DNA of 64,000 nucleotides from a marine gamma proteobacterium HTCC2080 (GTDB lineage: Bacteria > Pseudomonadota > Gammaproteobacteria > Pseudomonadales > Halieaceae). Both the position numbers and the translations under genes were made by a program. Under the pieces are notes generated by a model. That model searched no databases and had not been told where the DNA came from. It worked only from the letters and a program-made list of their open reading frames with translations. Shown here in pieces: positions 35,781 to 43,512 of this stretch; the first letter of the stretch is position 1, and each line of letters opens with the position of its first letter. The stretch covers positions 62,001 to 126,000 of the forward strand of contig AAVV01000006.1 of NCBI GenBank assembly GCA_000169115.1, read 5' to 3'.

Positions 35781-36104
35781 ATGTCGCACAACACCTCTCG
35801 AAGAACCTTCATCAAGGGCGCTGCGGTTGCCTCATCGGCAATGCTGATCGCTAGATTTTCCCATGCTCAGGGGCCAGTGGTTGCAGCAGATGATCCTACC
35901 GCGACGGCGCTGGGTTATGTTGCCGACCATACCGCGGTCGATACCGCAAAGTGGGCAAAGAAAGCGGGTCCTGGTGGTGCCGGACAGCAGTGCACCAGCT
36001 GTGCGATTTATCAGGCGAGTGACGGTGAGTACGGTGCCTGCCCAATATTTGCTGGCAAGCGAGTGCATGCCAACGGCTGGTGCAACAGTTGGCTCCAGAA
36101 GTAA
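35781..36104 (+). CDS. High-potential iron-sulfur protein (HiPIP)
   Basis: A 107-aa precursor of a periplasmic [4Fe-4S] electron carrier. A Tat signal (SRRTFIKG then a hydrophobic AAVASSAMLIA) implies export of the folded, cofactor-loaded protein. The four cluster ligands are Cys71, Cys74, Cys87 and Cys101, in the HiPIP order CxxC..GACPIF..GWC. HiPIPs carry electrons to photosynthetic reaction centres or to terminal oxidases; neither is in this window. Confidence 0.93.
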   Translation: MSHNTSRRTFIKGAAVASSAMLIARFSHAQGPVVAADDPTATALGYVADHTAVDTAKWAKKAGPGGAGQQCTSCAIYQASDGEYGACPIFAGKRVHANGWCNSWLQK

Positions 36105-36117
36105 AAGCCTTCGGTTG

Positions 36118-37038
36118 CTAGGCTGCGGCAGGTAAGCCAGAAAGCTGCCGACCCTTTCCGATGATTCCCTGGGCCAGCGCTTCAATATGGGCTGGGCCCA
36201 CTTCACAGCAACCCCCAAGGATAGAAGCACCGAGCTCGAGCCACTGCAACGACATGTCAGTGTATGCAGCAGGGGTCAGGTCTTCTCTTGCCGTAAGAAC
36301 ATCAACGGTTCCCCCAGGTTTCAAGGCGGTGACAGAGTGAAAGCCATTGGCGTAGGCACCGAATATTTCGGTAGCCTGTGCCACCAGCGGTAAACCCTGG
36401 TCGATGGCTTCAGGGATTGAGCAATTGAGTATCACTGATAGTGGTTTCAGCGGCACGCAAGCCCGCAGCGCGTCCTCCAGCAACTCCCCCGAGCGTAGCA
36501 ATGTGCCGTCTTCATCTTGCACTGTGAACGCCAGGTGTACGCCGGTTCCTGCTTCCTGAGCGGCGCGCAACACTGCTTCGCCCTCGGCAACCGAGCTTAG
36601 CGTTTCCGCAAGAAATCCATCTACATGATGACGCTGCAGTTCCATAAGCTCCTTATATTCGTCTTTCATCTGAGTTGGGCTCAGGGGACTTTGTTTTAAA
36701 TAAGATGCTGTCAGAGGTGGGAGTGATGCTACGACATCGATTCCATGAAGTCCTGAGGCCTGTATACCTGCCCGCGCGAGGTCTCCAGCATGTTTTAGCA
36801 ACTCGGGTAGGTCTGGCAGTTCATTTCCCATTTGCAGTCGGTGTCGGGTAACTGAATAAGTATTTAGGCAGATAACCCGCGCACCGGCGAGGCAGAAGTC
36901 GCGGTGCACGTTAGCTACAAGCTCAGGCTCGTCCATCATGACCTGAAGCGACCACAACGGATGCGGTTTCGCGGCGCTGCTACGACGGATCAATTCTTGT
37001 CCCATTCCCCCGTCGAGGAGCGTGATGGCAGTTGTCAT
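36118..37038 (-). CDS. Homocysteine S-methyltransferase family protein
   Basis: A 306-aa zinc-dependent methyltransferase barrel. The N-terminus TLLDGGMGQEL and the ligand cysteines in VILNCSIPEA and ILGGCCEVGPAHIEAL are the family's zinc-site motifs. It probably transfers a methyl group from S-methylmethionine, a betaine or another donor to homocysteine. It lies 35 bases downstream of the dehalogenase-like gene on the same strand. Specificity cannot be assigned. Confidence 0.87.
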   Translation of the reverse strand: MTTAITLLDGGMGQELIRRSSAAKPHPLWSLQVMMDEPELVANVHRDFCLAGARVICLNTYSVTRHRLQMGNELPDLPELLKHAGDLARAGIQASGLHGIDVVASLPPLTASYLKQSPLSPTQMKDEYKELMELQRHHVDGFLAETLSSVAEGEAVLRAAQEAGTGVHLAFTVQDEDGTLLRSGELLEDALRACVPLKPLSVILNCSIPEAIDQGLPLVAQATEIFGAYANGFHSVTALKPGGTVDVLTAREDLTPAAYTDMSLQWLELGASILGGCCEVGPAHIEALAQGIIGKGRQLSGLPAAA

Positions 37039-37073
37039 AGTAAGGATCTCTTTTGTTCAGTTAAAAGAAAGCG

Positions 37074-37988
37074 TCAAGGATTCGATTGGATGAAGCTATC
37101 AATCAAGGCCACCAGTGTATCTGGAATATCCTCTTGGCAAAAATGCCCGACACCTTCAACATCAACAATAGGTGATGACGGAAATAAACCTTTGAAGTCA
37201 CTGATCGCATGATCCTTGGCAATGCCAAAGTCCTTGTCGCCTGAAATTAGCATGGCGGGTTTGGCCCGCAGTGCATCTAGATCCCCATGTTCTAGCGTTT
37301 CACGCACGAAGGGGAGGAATCGTCCCTCGTGAACGTCAAGAGGGAAGCTGATGGCGCCGATGCAGCTCGCTCTGTCCGGAAAGGGAGCTGAGTAGGCATC
37401 AATCCAGGTGTCAGAGACGTCACGAGAGTTTTGAAAGCCAATAATTTTCATCACTGAGAGTACGGTACTCCCCATTTCCCCCAAAATACCCTCGAGCGTG
37501 CCAGCATTAGCGTGCTTTTCTATCCATTGAAACCAGGGGGTTTTGCCGCCGCTCGCTTTGCCGCCCCCAAAACCTAATACGGTGTTCATGAGGAATAACC
37601 TTTGAACCTTCTTAGGATTTCTCGCGGTAAAAGCGCCCGTGATAGGCCCACCCCAATCTTGCCCCACGAAAGTAATGTCAGTGAGCCTGAGCTCTTCGAT
37701 AAGGGCCTCTAAATTCTCTACATGAGTTCTAAGTGTGTACTCTTTGTCTTGTGGCGTTTCTGATTTTCCAAACCCCATGTGATCGGGAACGATGACACGG
37801 TACTTTGCGGTGAGGCCTGGAATCATGTTCCGGTATAAATAGCCCCAGGTCGGTTCGCCATGTAGCAAGACGACAACCTCGCCGTCTCGTGGCCCCTCGT
37901 CAATGTAATGTTGCTTAAAGCCCGCAGCTGTTGAAAAGCAGGGCGGAAACGGCCAGGTGCCGTCAAACGTTTCGTTAGCAGAAATCAA
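37074..37988 (-). CDS. Haloalkane dehalogenase-like hydrolase (HLD-I type)
   Basis: A 304-aa alpha/beta hydrolase. LLHGEPTWGYLYRNMIPGL is the HLD-I oxyanion region; the nucleophile is Asp111 in VGQDWGGPI with the neighbouring halide-binding Trp112. Asp253 (SGDKDFGI) and His282 (GVGHFCQED) complete the triad. These residues fit hydrolytic removal of halide from alkyl halides; epoxide hydrolase is a less likely alternative. The activity would be cytoplasmic, since no signal peptide is present. Confidence 0.85.
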   Translation of the reverse strand: MISANETFDGTWPFPPCFSTAAGFKQHYIDEGPRDGEVVVLLHGEPTWGYLYRNMIPGLTAKYRVIVPDHMGFGKSETPQDKEYTLRTHVENLEALIEELRLTDITFVGQDWGGPITGAFTARNPKKVQRLFLMNTVLGFGGGKASGGKTPWFQWIEKHANAGTLEGILGEMGSTVLSVMKIIGFQNSRDVSDTWIDAYSAPFPDRASCIGAISFPLDVHEGRFLPFVRETLEHGDLDALRAKPAMLISGDKDFGIAKDHAISDFKGLFPSSPIVDVEGVGHFCQEDIPDTLVALIDSFIQSNP

Positions 37989-38147
37989 TGTTTTTAGACC
38001 CTTTTTCTAAATTGTTAAGTTGCATGGGATTGGCGCGAAGGTTATCAATTCTGTCGCTACTTACAAGCTGATGTTGTGGTGCGCAGCGCTTGTACCTTAC
38101 GTTGTCTTAGCCTAGTGTAACCTCAAAATTTAGGTGAGATTAGTAGC

Positions 38148-38978
38148 ATGTCAGAGAGGTATTTCACGGGAAAAAAGGCAGTTGTTACCGGCGCGGGTGA
38201 TGGCATCGGTCGGGCTCTTGCTCAGCAGCTAAATTCTGCAGGTTGCGAGTTATGGTTATGTGATATCGATCCGGGTCGATTGGAAGAGACCCTAGCTAGC
38301 CTTGATGGGCAAAAGGCCGCTGTGCATACCCATATTGTGGATTGTGGTGACCAGGGGGCTATCGTGAATTGGGGGCGACTTGTTGCTGGGGAAACTGACC
38401 GTCTTGACGCCGTCTTCAACAATGCAGGCGTCGCTTACGGTGCTCCTTTTGCCGACGCCAGTGAAGAGACCTTTCAGTGGTTGATGGCCATCAACTTTTG
38501 GGGTGTGGTGTGGTCAACCCGGGCTTTTTTACCATTGCTACAGGCAGCTCCCGTGGGGCATCTAGTAAATGTATCTTCCATCTTCGGCATGATCGGTGTT
38601 GCCGGGCAAAGCGCTTATAACTCTGCGAAATTTGCTGTACGAGGCTTTACCGAAGCGTTGCAAGCAGAGTACCGAAACAGCACTATTAAAGTGAGTTGTG
38701 TCCACCCGGGTGGAGTGGCTACAAACATAGCCCGGCGTGCTCGTGCCGACGGCGAGTGGGCACTTAGCAATGCCGATGAGCGCGATGCCCAGTTTCGGCA
38801 AGTCGCTAAAACAACACCCGATAAAGCTGCCGAAATCATTCTTAGGCATGCGGCCGCTGGAACACCTAGAATATTTGTGGGGTGGGATGCCCGCATTATG
38901 CATTGGCTGACTAAGGTGTTCCCTACAAGCTATCATTTTTTTATCGAACGTCTCGGACAAAATAATGAGCCAAAATAA
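38148..38978 (+). CDS. Short-chain dehydrogenase/reductase
   Basis: A 276-aa SDR with cofactor motif TGAGDGIG, acidic residue in LWLCDIDPGR (NAD preference), FNNAGVAYG, VSSIFG and the YNSAKFAVRGF catalytic segment. The C-terminal part (IFVGWDARIMHWLTKVFP) is typical of the SDR group acting on bulky or lipid-like substrates. Its 3' end overlaps the EamA transporter gene by 14 bases, implying coupled translation. Substrate unknown. Confidence 0.88.
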   Translation: MSERYFTGKKAVVTGAGDGIGRALAQQLNSAGCELWLCDIDPGRLEETLASLDGQKAAVHTHIVDCGDQGAIVNWGRLVAGETDRLDAVFNNAGVAYGAPFADASEETFQWLMAINFWGVVWSTRAFLPLLQAAPVGHLVNVSSIFGMIGVAGQSAYNSAKFAVRGFTEALQAEYRNSTIKVSCVHPGGVATNIARRARADGEWALSNADERDAQFRQVAKTTPDKAAEIILRHAAAGTPRIFVGWDARIMHWLTKVFPTSYHFFIERLGQNNEPK

Positions 38979-39858
38979 AATGATCCTCAGGAGCTATTAC
39001 TGGCTGCTGCTGGCTTCAACTTTATTGATGGCTTCGGCCTTTGTCGTTTCTAAGCTCTTTATTGTCGACGGTATACACCCTCTTGTTCTTGTGGCCAGTC
39101 GGTTCACCTTGGCGGGCGCCTTGGCGATTATTTGGTTGTCTTTACGTAGGCAGCTTGAGACCCCAAAGACACTGTCTGATGTCGGTGGTGTATTCCTGGT
39201 AGGAACACTGCAGACCGCGGTGCTATTCGGTACCGGCTTCATTGCCATGGAGCACTTGAGTGCCGCAACAATTTCACTTTTGACCCTGACGATGCCTATT
39301 TGGGTTACGGGTATGTTGGCGCTTATGAATCGTAAGTTTCCCCCGCTTCTGCAACTGATCGCGCTAGGGGTTGGAATGGCCGGTGTTGCGTTGATCATTG
39401 GGTCGGGAGTGAGTGAGGCGGGTATGGGCGAGTTGCAGTGGTTTGCACTCGCGTTAGTTGGTGCTGCCTGTTGGGCATCGGCGACAGTTTTTACCAAGAC
39501 CTCTGGACTTTCGATAACGGGTTGGAGTCTCAATGCATGGCAAATGCTAGTGGGGGGGGGTGAGGTGCTCATTCTCGCGTTGGCTATGGATCTACCCGGT
39601 ATTAAATTGGTCTTAGTGAGCGACATTTTGCTGTTTATTTGGCTTGTCGTTCCGGCTTCTATTTTGTCGTTTGGATTTTGGTTTTCTGCGCTTAAACTAG
39701 GCGGTGCTGCGGTTACAAGTGGCTATCTTTTTTTGATTCCACTATTTACAGCGCTAATTTCTGTGCCTGTTTTAAACGCTTCGTTTGCGCCCATGCAATT
39801 GTTAGGCGGTGTCGCCGTGGCTGCTGCAGTGTGGTTGATGTCGCGTTCTTCAACTTGA
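38965..39858 (+). CDS. EamA/DMT-family exporter
   Basis: A 297-aa inner-membrane protein with about ten hydrophobic helices, in two EamA repeats (first: LLMASAFVVSKLFIVDGIHPL; second around ALVGAACWASATVFTK). Family members export amino acids, metabolites or drugs. The start overlaps the SDR gene, so the substrate may be linked to that enzyme (inference). Confidence 0.88.
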   Translation: MSQNKMILRSYYWLLLASTLLMASAFVVSKLFIVDGIHPLVLVASRFTLAGALAIIWLSLRRQLETPKTLSDVGGVFLVGTLQTAVLFGTGFIAMEHLSAATISLLTLTMPIWVTGMLALMNRKFPPLLQLIALGVGMAGVALIIGSGVSEAGMGELQWFALALVGAACWASATVFTKTSGLSITGWSLNAWQMLVGGGEVLILALAMDLPGIKLVLVSDILLFIWLVVPASILSFGFWFSALKLGGAAVTSGYLFLIPLFTALISVPVLNASFAPMQLLGGVAVAAAVWLMSRSST

Positions 39859-39936
39859 GATTAAAGACCCAGAAGTGCTCGATGGCGCAGTTTTCGCGGT
39901 AAACTAATGCCTTAGCCTATCCTCTAGGAGTCCTGA

Positions 39937-40650
39937 ATGGGTCGCGCGTACCAGAATCGCAAGCTGTCGATGGCAAAAACTGCAGCTGTAAAGACGGCGG
40001 TTTATTCTCGCTATAGTCGAGAAATTTATGTCAGTGCTAAGGCAGGTGGAACTGACCCAGCGGCGAACCTATCTTTGCGCTCACTGATTGATCGAGCCAA
40101 GAAGGATCAAGTGCCATCCCACGTCATTGACAAGGCGCTAGCCAAGGCTGAGTCCGGCGTGGGTGAGGACTATCATGTTGCACGCTATGAAGGGTTTGGT
40201 CCTGGCGGGACTATGCTGTTGGTCGAGTGCTTGACCGACAATGCCAATCGGACTATCGGTGATGTGAGGCCTGCTTTCACTAAGGGTAAGGGTAAAATGG
40301 GTACCCCGGGCACCGTTGCGCATATGTTTGATCATGCGGCGGTATTTGTTTTCCCCGGTGATGAGGATGAGGTACTCGAAGCCTTATTGCTGGCAGATGT
40401 AGACGTTACTGACGTCGAGAATGAAGATGGCATGTTAACGGTATTGTCGCCTAATACTGAGTACGCCAAGACGCGTAATACCCTTACAGAAGCATTCCCC
40501 GATGTTGATTTCGAAGTCGACGAAATTCAGTTTGTACCCAAAGGAGAAACCGCAATTAGTGGCGATGAGCTCGAGCAGTTTGAAAAGCTTCTGAGCCTTC
40601 TGAACGCCTGCGAAGACGTTCAAAATATCTTCCACGATGCGAAGCTCTGA
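39937..40650 (+). CDS. YebC/PmpR-family regulator (YeeN-like)
   Basis: A 237-aa protein of the YebC/TACO1 family: MGRAYQNRKLSMAKTAAVK at the N-terminus, RAKKDQVPSHVIDKALAKA and YEGFGPGGTMLLVECLTDNANRT in the core. Its N-terminus resembles the YeeN paralogue group more than ruvC-linked YebC. Members have been described as transcription regulators and more recently as translation factors. It stands alone, with no ruvABC nearby. Confidence 0.92.
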   Translation: MGRAYQNRKLSMAKTAAVKTAVYSRYSREIYVSAKAGGTDPAANLSLRSLIDRAKKDQVPSHVIDKALAKAESGVGEDYHVARYEGFGPGGTMLLVECLTDNANRTIGDVRPAFTKGKGKMGTPGTVAHMFDHAAVFVFPGDEDEVLEALLLADVDVTDVENEDGMLTVLSPNTEYAKTRNTLTEAFPDVDFEVDEIQFVPKGETAISGDELEQFEKLLSLLNACEDVQNIFHDAKL

Positions 40651-40655
40651 GGTTT

Positions 40656-40671
40656 GTCGGCGCCCGCCGAC
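40656..40671 (+). terminator. GC-rich hairpin after yebC-like gene
   Basis: GTCGGC and GCCGAC pair across a 4-base GCCC loop, 6 bases after the stop codon. No T-run follows, so it may be a weak or Rho-assisted end or an mRNA-stabilising hairpin. Confidence 0.3.
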
Positions 40672-40863
40672 GCTTAGATCTGCATTGTGGCTGCAGAATA
40701 AGAGGTGGTAGCTGTACTCCACGGCACCAGAACCAATCTATGTCGAGGGATGTGATTCATTCACTGACCTAAAGCGCTGCCTGGTTAGGTCGCGTTGCCC
40801 CAAAGATATCGTGAAATTTGCGCCCTTAAATCAGACCTAGAGCCTAATACGCTCTAAAGGCAT

Positions 40864-42000
40864 TTAATCACTGACGCTTTGCCAATCTGCGGAGCCGTCG
40901 AGCATGTCAGCGACCCACTGATAAACGAATACACCTCCTACCTCTCGATTGAACTGAGCCTGAATAAAGGTGTGGCTATTACCATCTGCAATTAGGCTTC
41001 GAAAGCGCTCAGGATGGGCCTCCTCGAGCGCAGCCATTTCAGGGATCAGGGCGGCTTCAAAGGCTTCACCGCCGATGCCAACGAAAACATCTGCAATGAC
41101 AAAATCTTGCTTGGTACTCATGAAACCCATTCGAAGATTGGGATCCTCATTAAGTTGAAAAATGTGGTAACCCGTGGTGTGCCCCTCCTCACTGACGCAG
41201 CTGTCACAATCTTCCGGGATAAATCGAGTGGCATTCCACTCTTCGCTAAGAAAGTCTACGTAACCGGGCTTCGAAACCCCCACGCCGGAATCGTTGACTA
41301 AGTCAATCGGCGTATCCGGGTAGAGTTTTCTGACCAGTGGCAGCATGTAGTCAGTGCCGAAACCACCCGCACTATTGCCGGTGAGAAGGATTCGCGCGGG
41401 TGCGGGAAATGTCGACACAATAACGTCGATAGAAGCGGAGAGATTCTTCAGGCCCCGGTGGTGGCGATCAATAACTCCGTCGTCGTCATCGTCGTACTCT
41501 GCATCACCAGAAAAGACGGAACCATCGCAATAGGGCAGGTAGGCTACATTGAAGTCACTAGCGGGATTATTTGGAAATTCTGGATCGAGTATTCCTCTGC
41601 GCGGCATGCCCGGCGCTGCATTTTCTGTGGCTGAGCAGAATTCGCTATTGCATGCGCCCCCACCCTCTAGAAAAATCATCAAATCTTCGCCCGTGGCTTC
41701 GCGAGTTGCCATGGTGTATTCACCTCCTCGCAGACACAGGGGGCCATCTCCAGCGCCGAAGGTGTGCTGAACAATGTCATCAACGGTTTCCGATGCCATG
41801 GGGGTGTACTCGCCTAAGTATTGATCGACACCTTGGTCATAGAGAGCCTGAAAAGGAATGGGTTCGGGCTCGGGCTCAGGTTCCGGTGCAGGACTCGGTG
41901 TTGGAGGCGGTGCTGGGTTTCCTGAGTCGGCACATGCAGTGAGAAAAACCAGAAAAACTGCAAGAAAGATTTGGGCGATACCGGAGGGCATATTATTCAT
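40864..42000 (-). CDS. Pectinacetylesterase-family lipoprotein
   Basis: A 378-aa secreted lipoprotein: the signal IFLAVFLVFLTAC ends in a lipobox, followed by a Pro/Glu repeat linker (PEPEPEPEP). The catalytic domain is of the pectinacetylesterase/Notum type: MIFLEGGGACNSEFC oxyanion loop, LLTGNSAGGFG nucleophile, and a final NSHTFIQ His. A DDDDDG acidic stretch may bind calcium. Real substrates could be other acyl esters. No Shine-Dalgarno sequence is strong; ATG 41991 is an alternative start. Confidence 0.85.
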   Translation of the reverse strand: MNNMPSGIAQIFLAVFLVFLTACADSGNPAPPPTPSPAPEPEPEPEPIPFQALYDQGVDQYLGEYTPMASETVDDIVQHTFGAGDGPLCLRGGEYTMATREATGEDLMIFLEGGGACNSEFCSATENAAPGMPRRGILDPEFPNNPASDFNVAYLPYCDGSVFSGDAEYDDDDDGVIDRHHRGLKNLSASIDVIVSTFPAPARILLTGNSAGGFGTDYMLPLVRKLYPDTPIDLVNDSGVGVSKPGYVDFLSEEWNATRFIPEDCDSCVSEEGHTTGYHIFQLNEDPNLRMGFMSTKQDFVIADVFVGIGGEAFEAALIPEMAALEEAHPERFRSLIADGNSHTFIQAQFNREVGGVFVYQWVADMLDGSADWQSVSD

Positions 42001-42313
42001 CCGAGTCTGAAAAATTTAGAGATCAACAGTATCAAAATAAAAGCAATATGGGTCTTTTTTTTGTCGCACTAGGGTCGGCTCTTGATGTTTATGCTTATCA
42101 CTTCCCGACTGCTTGTCGAGATCAGCGCAGATGCCAATGGCGGCCAAACCATACGCAGGATTTTAATGCTTTCCTGTGTTGATTCTTTTTTAGTTTGGCT
42201 TGCTGTTGATGCAATGCCGGACTTTAAAAAATAATTCCATGCATTGAGAACTCATCACGGTAGCGCCTCGTATAGTTAAAAAAATATACGCTGTACACGT
42301 ATCGAGAATAATT
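42001..42313. other. Intergenic region, nothing identified
   Basis: A divergent region between the pectinacetylesterase-like gene and the TIGR03643 gene. It is AT-rich near 42040-42060 and 42270-42315, so promoters for both genes are likely here. No RNA gene, repeat or clear operator was found. Confidence 0.5.
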
Positions 42314-42577
42314 TTGAGCAACGTTACAAATCGACTTTCCAGTGATGACATTGGCCGGGTGATCGAAATGGCCTGGGAGGACCGAACCCCTTTCGAGGTC
42401 ATTGAGACCGAATATGGGCTCGATGAGTCTAGGGTTATTAATCTTATGCGCAGGGAGTTGAAGCCTCGCTCATTCAATGTTTGGCGCAAGCGCGTTACAG
42501 GCAGAAAAACCAAGCATCGAGCACTGCGAGGCTTTGCCGTAGGGCGACACCGCTGCCCCAGTCAGCGCACCCGCTAG
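42314..42577 (+). CDS. TIGR03643-family protein
   Basis: An 87-aa protein of a small conserved family of unknown function, recognised by DIGRVIEMAWEDRTPFEVIE, then INLMRRELKPRSFNVWRKRV and GRKTKH. Charged and helical; it has the look of a nucleic-acid binder, but that is inference. No ATG precedes the conserved part, so the start is taken as TTG 42314, with GAGAAT about 7 bases upstream. The family is often found in marine bacteria. Confidence 0.82.
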   Translation: MSNVTNRLSSDDIGRVIEMAWEDRTPFEVIETEYGLDESRVINLMRRELKPRSFNVWRKRVTGRKTKHRALRGFAVGRHRCPSQRTR

Positions 42578-42693
42578 GGCGATGCTACCGATGGCTATTC
42601 TAGGAACGACGGCTTTCGGTAATTTAACTAAACACGTTGTCTTGCTGTGATGTAGCATTGCCCCAGACCCCAGTGCAAACCGTGGAGAAGCCG

Positions 42694-43251
42694 ATGCAAG
42701 AAGGCCACCCTGTTTCTTACTCTCAACGCACCATTATTGAATTAATGGTTCCCGCCTTCGCAAATTTCGGCGGCAAGGTGCATGGCGGCACTCTTATGTC
42801 GACGATGGACAAGGTCGCCTATGTTTGCGCGAGCAAGCACGCCGGTAATTATTGTGTGACGGTGAGTGTCGATGCGGTGGAATTTCTCGAGCCGGTCGAG
42901 GTTGGGGAGGTGGTATCGCTGATGGGTTCCGTTAACTATGTGGGTACCAAGTCATTGGTTGTGGGAATTAAGGTCGTTGCTGAAAATATTCAGACAGGCG
43001 CGCGCCGACACACGAATACCTGCTACTTCACTATGGTTGCTAAAAATAGCAAAGGCGAAACGGTCACTGTGCCCCCACTCATACTCGAAACGGTAGAGGA
43101 TGTACGTCGCTACTGCGCTGCCCTGCAACGCAAGCGCCTACGAGATCATGCCCGTGGCTACATGGCAGATTATCGTAAAAACTTTGAGTACGACGAGGAT
43201 GTCGAGCAGTTTCTCGGCGAGCAGCGCTGTGTGGTGCAGTTAAGCGAGTAG
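42694..43251 (+). CDS. Acyl-CoA thioesterase (hotdog fold, YciA-like)
   Basis: A 185-aa hotdog-fold thioesterase hydrolysing acyl-CoA. Family motifs: FANFGGKVHGGTLMSTMDKVAY (with the catalytic acidic residue in MDK), VTVSVDAVEFLEPVEVGEVV and ARRHTNTCYFTMVA. ATG 42694 has GGAG 6 bases upstream, making the earlier TTG at 42637 unlikely. It is convergent with the mcr-pcs operon. Confidence 0.88.
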   Translation: MQEGHPVSYSQRTIIELMVPAFANFGGKVHGGTLMSTMDKVAYVCASKHAGNYCVTVSVDAVEFLEPVEVGEVVSLMGSVNYVGTKSLVVGIKVVAENIQTGARRHTNTCYFTMVAKNSKGETVTVPPLILETVEDVRRYCAALQRKRLRDHARGYMADYRKNFEYDEDVEQFLGEQRCVVQLSE

Positions 43252-43462
43252 CGGCCTGTGTCCGCCATCTCAAATCGCCTTAATCTCAGCGGGTTGTGCT
43301 AAATACAAAAAGCTTTGAAGCAATGAGGTTTTTTCGTTCTACCAACCCCACAATCTCAACGCTTGTAATTTGGCGACGCGTATTGCGCGAGGGGACAGCG
43401 CTTGTCTTAGCTTGAGTGTGAAAGCCTCAGTTTTATCCCAACTGTGGCACACATTGTGTCGC

Positions 43463-43489
43463 AAAAAAAAGGAGCCCTATTGGACTCCT
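43463..43489 (-). terminator. Intrinsic terminator of the pcs-mcr operon
   Basis: On the minus strand AGGAGTCC and GGGCTCCT form an 8-bp stem (one G-U pair) with loop AATA, followed by eight T. It begins 24 bases after the mcr stop codon. Strong and correctly oriented. Confidence 0.88.
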
Positions 43490-43512
43490 GTTTCGCTTTC
43501 CATACGCCGTAT

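Noticed and set aside
41860-41905. Tandem short repeat in the pectinacetylesterase-like gene
   Set aside because: It simply encodes the Pro-Glu linker after the lipid anchor and needs no further explanation.
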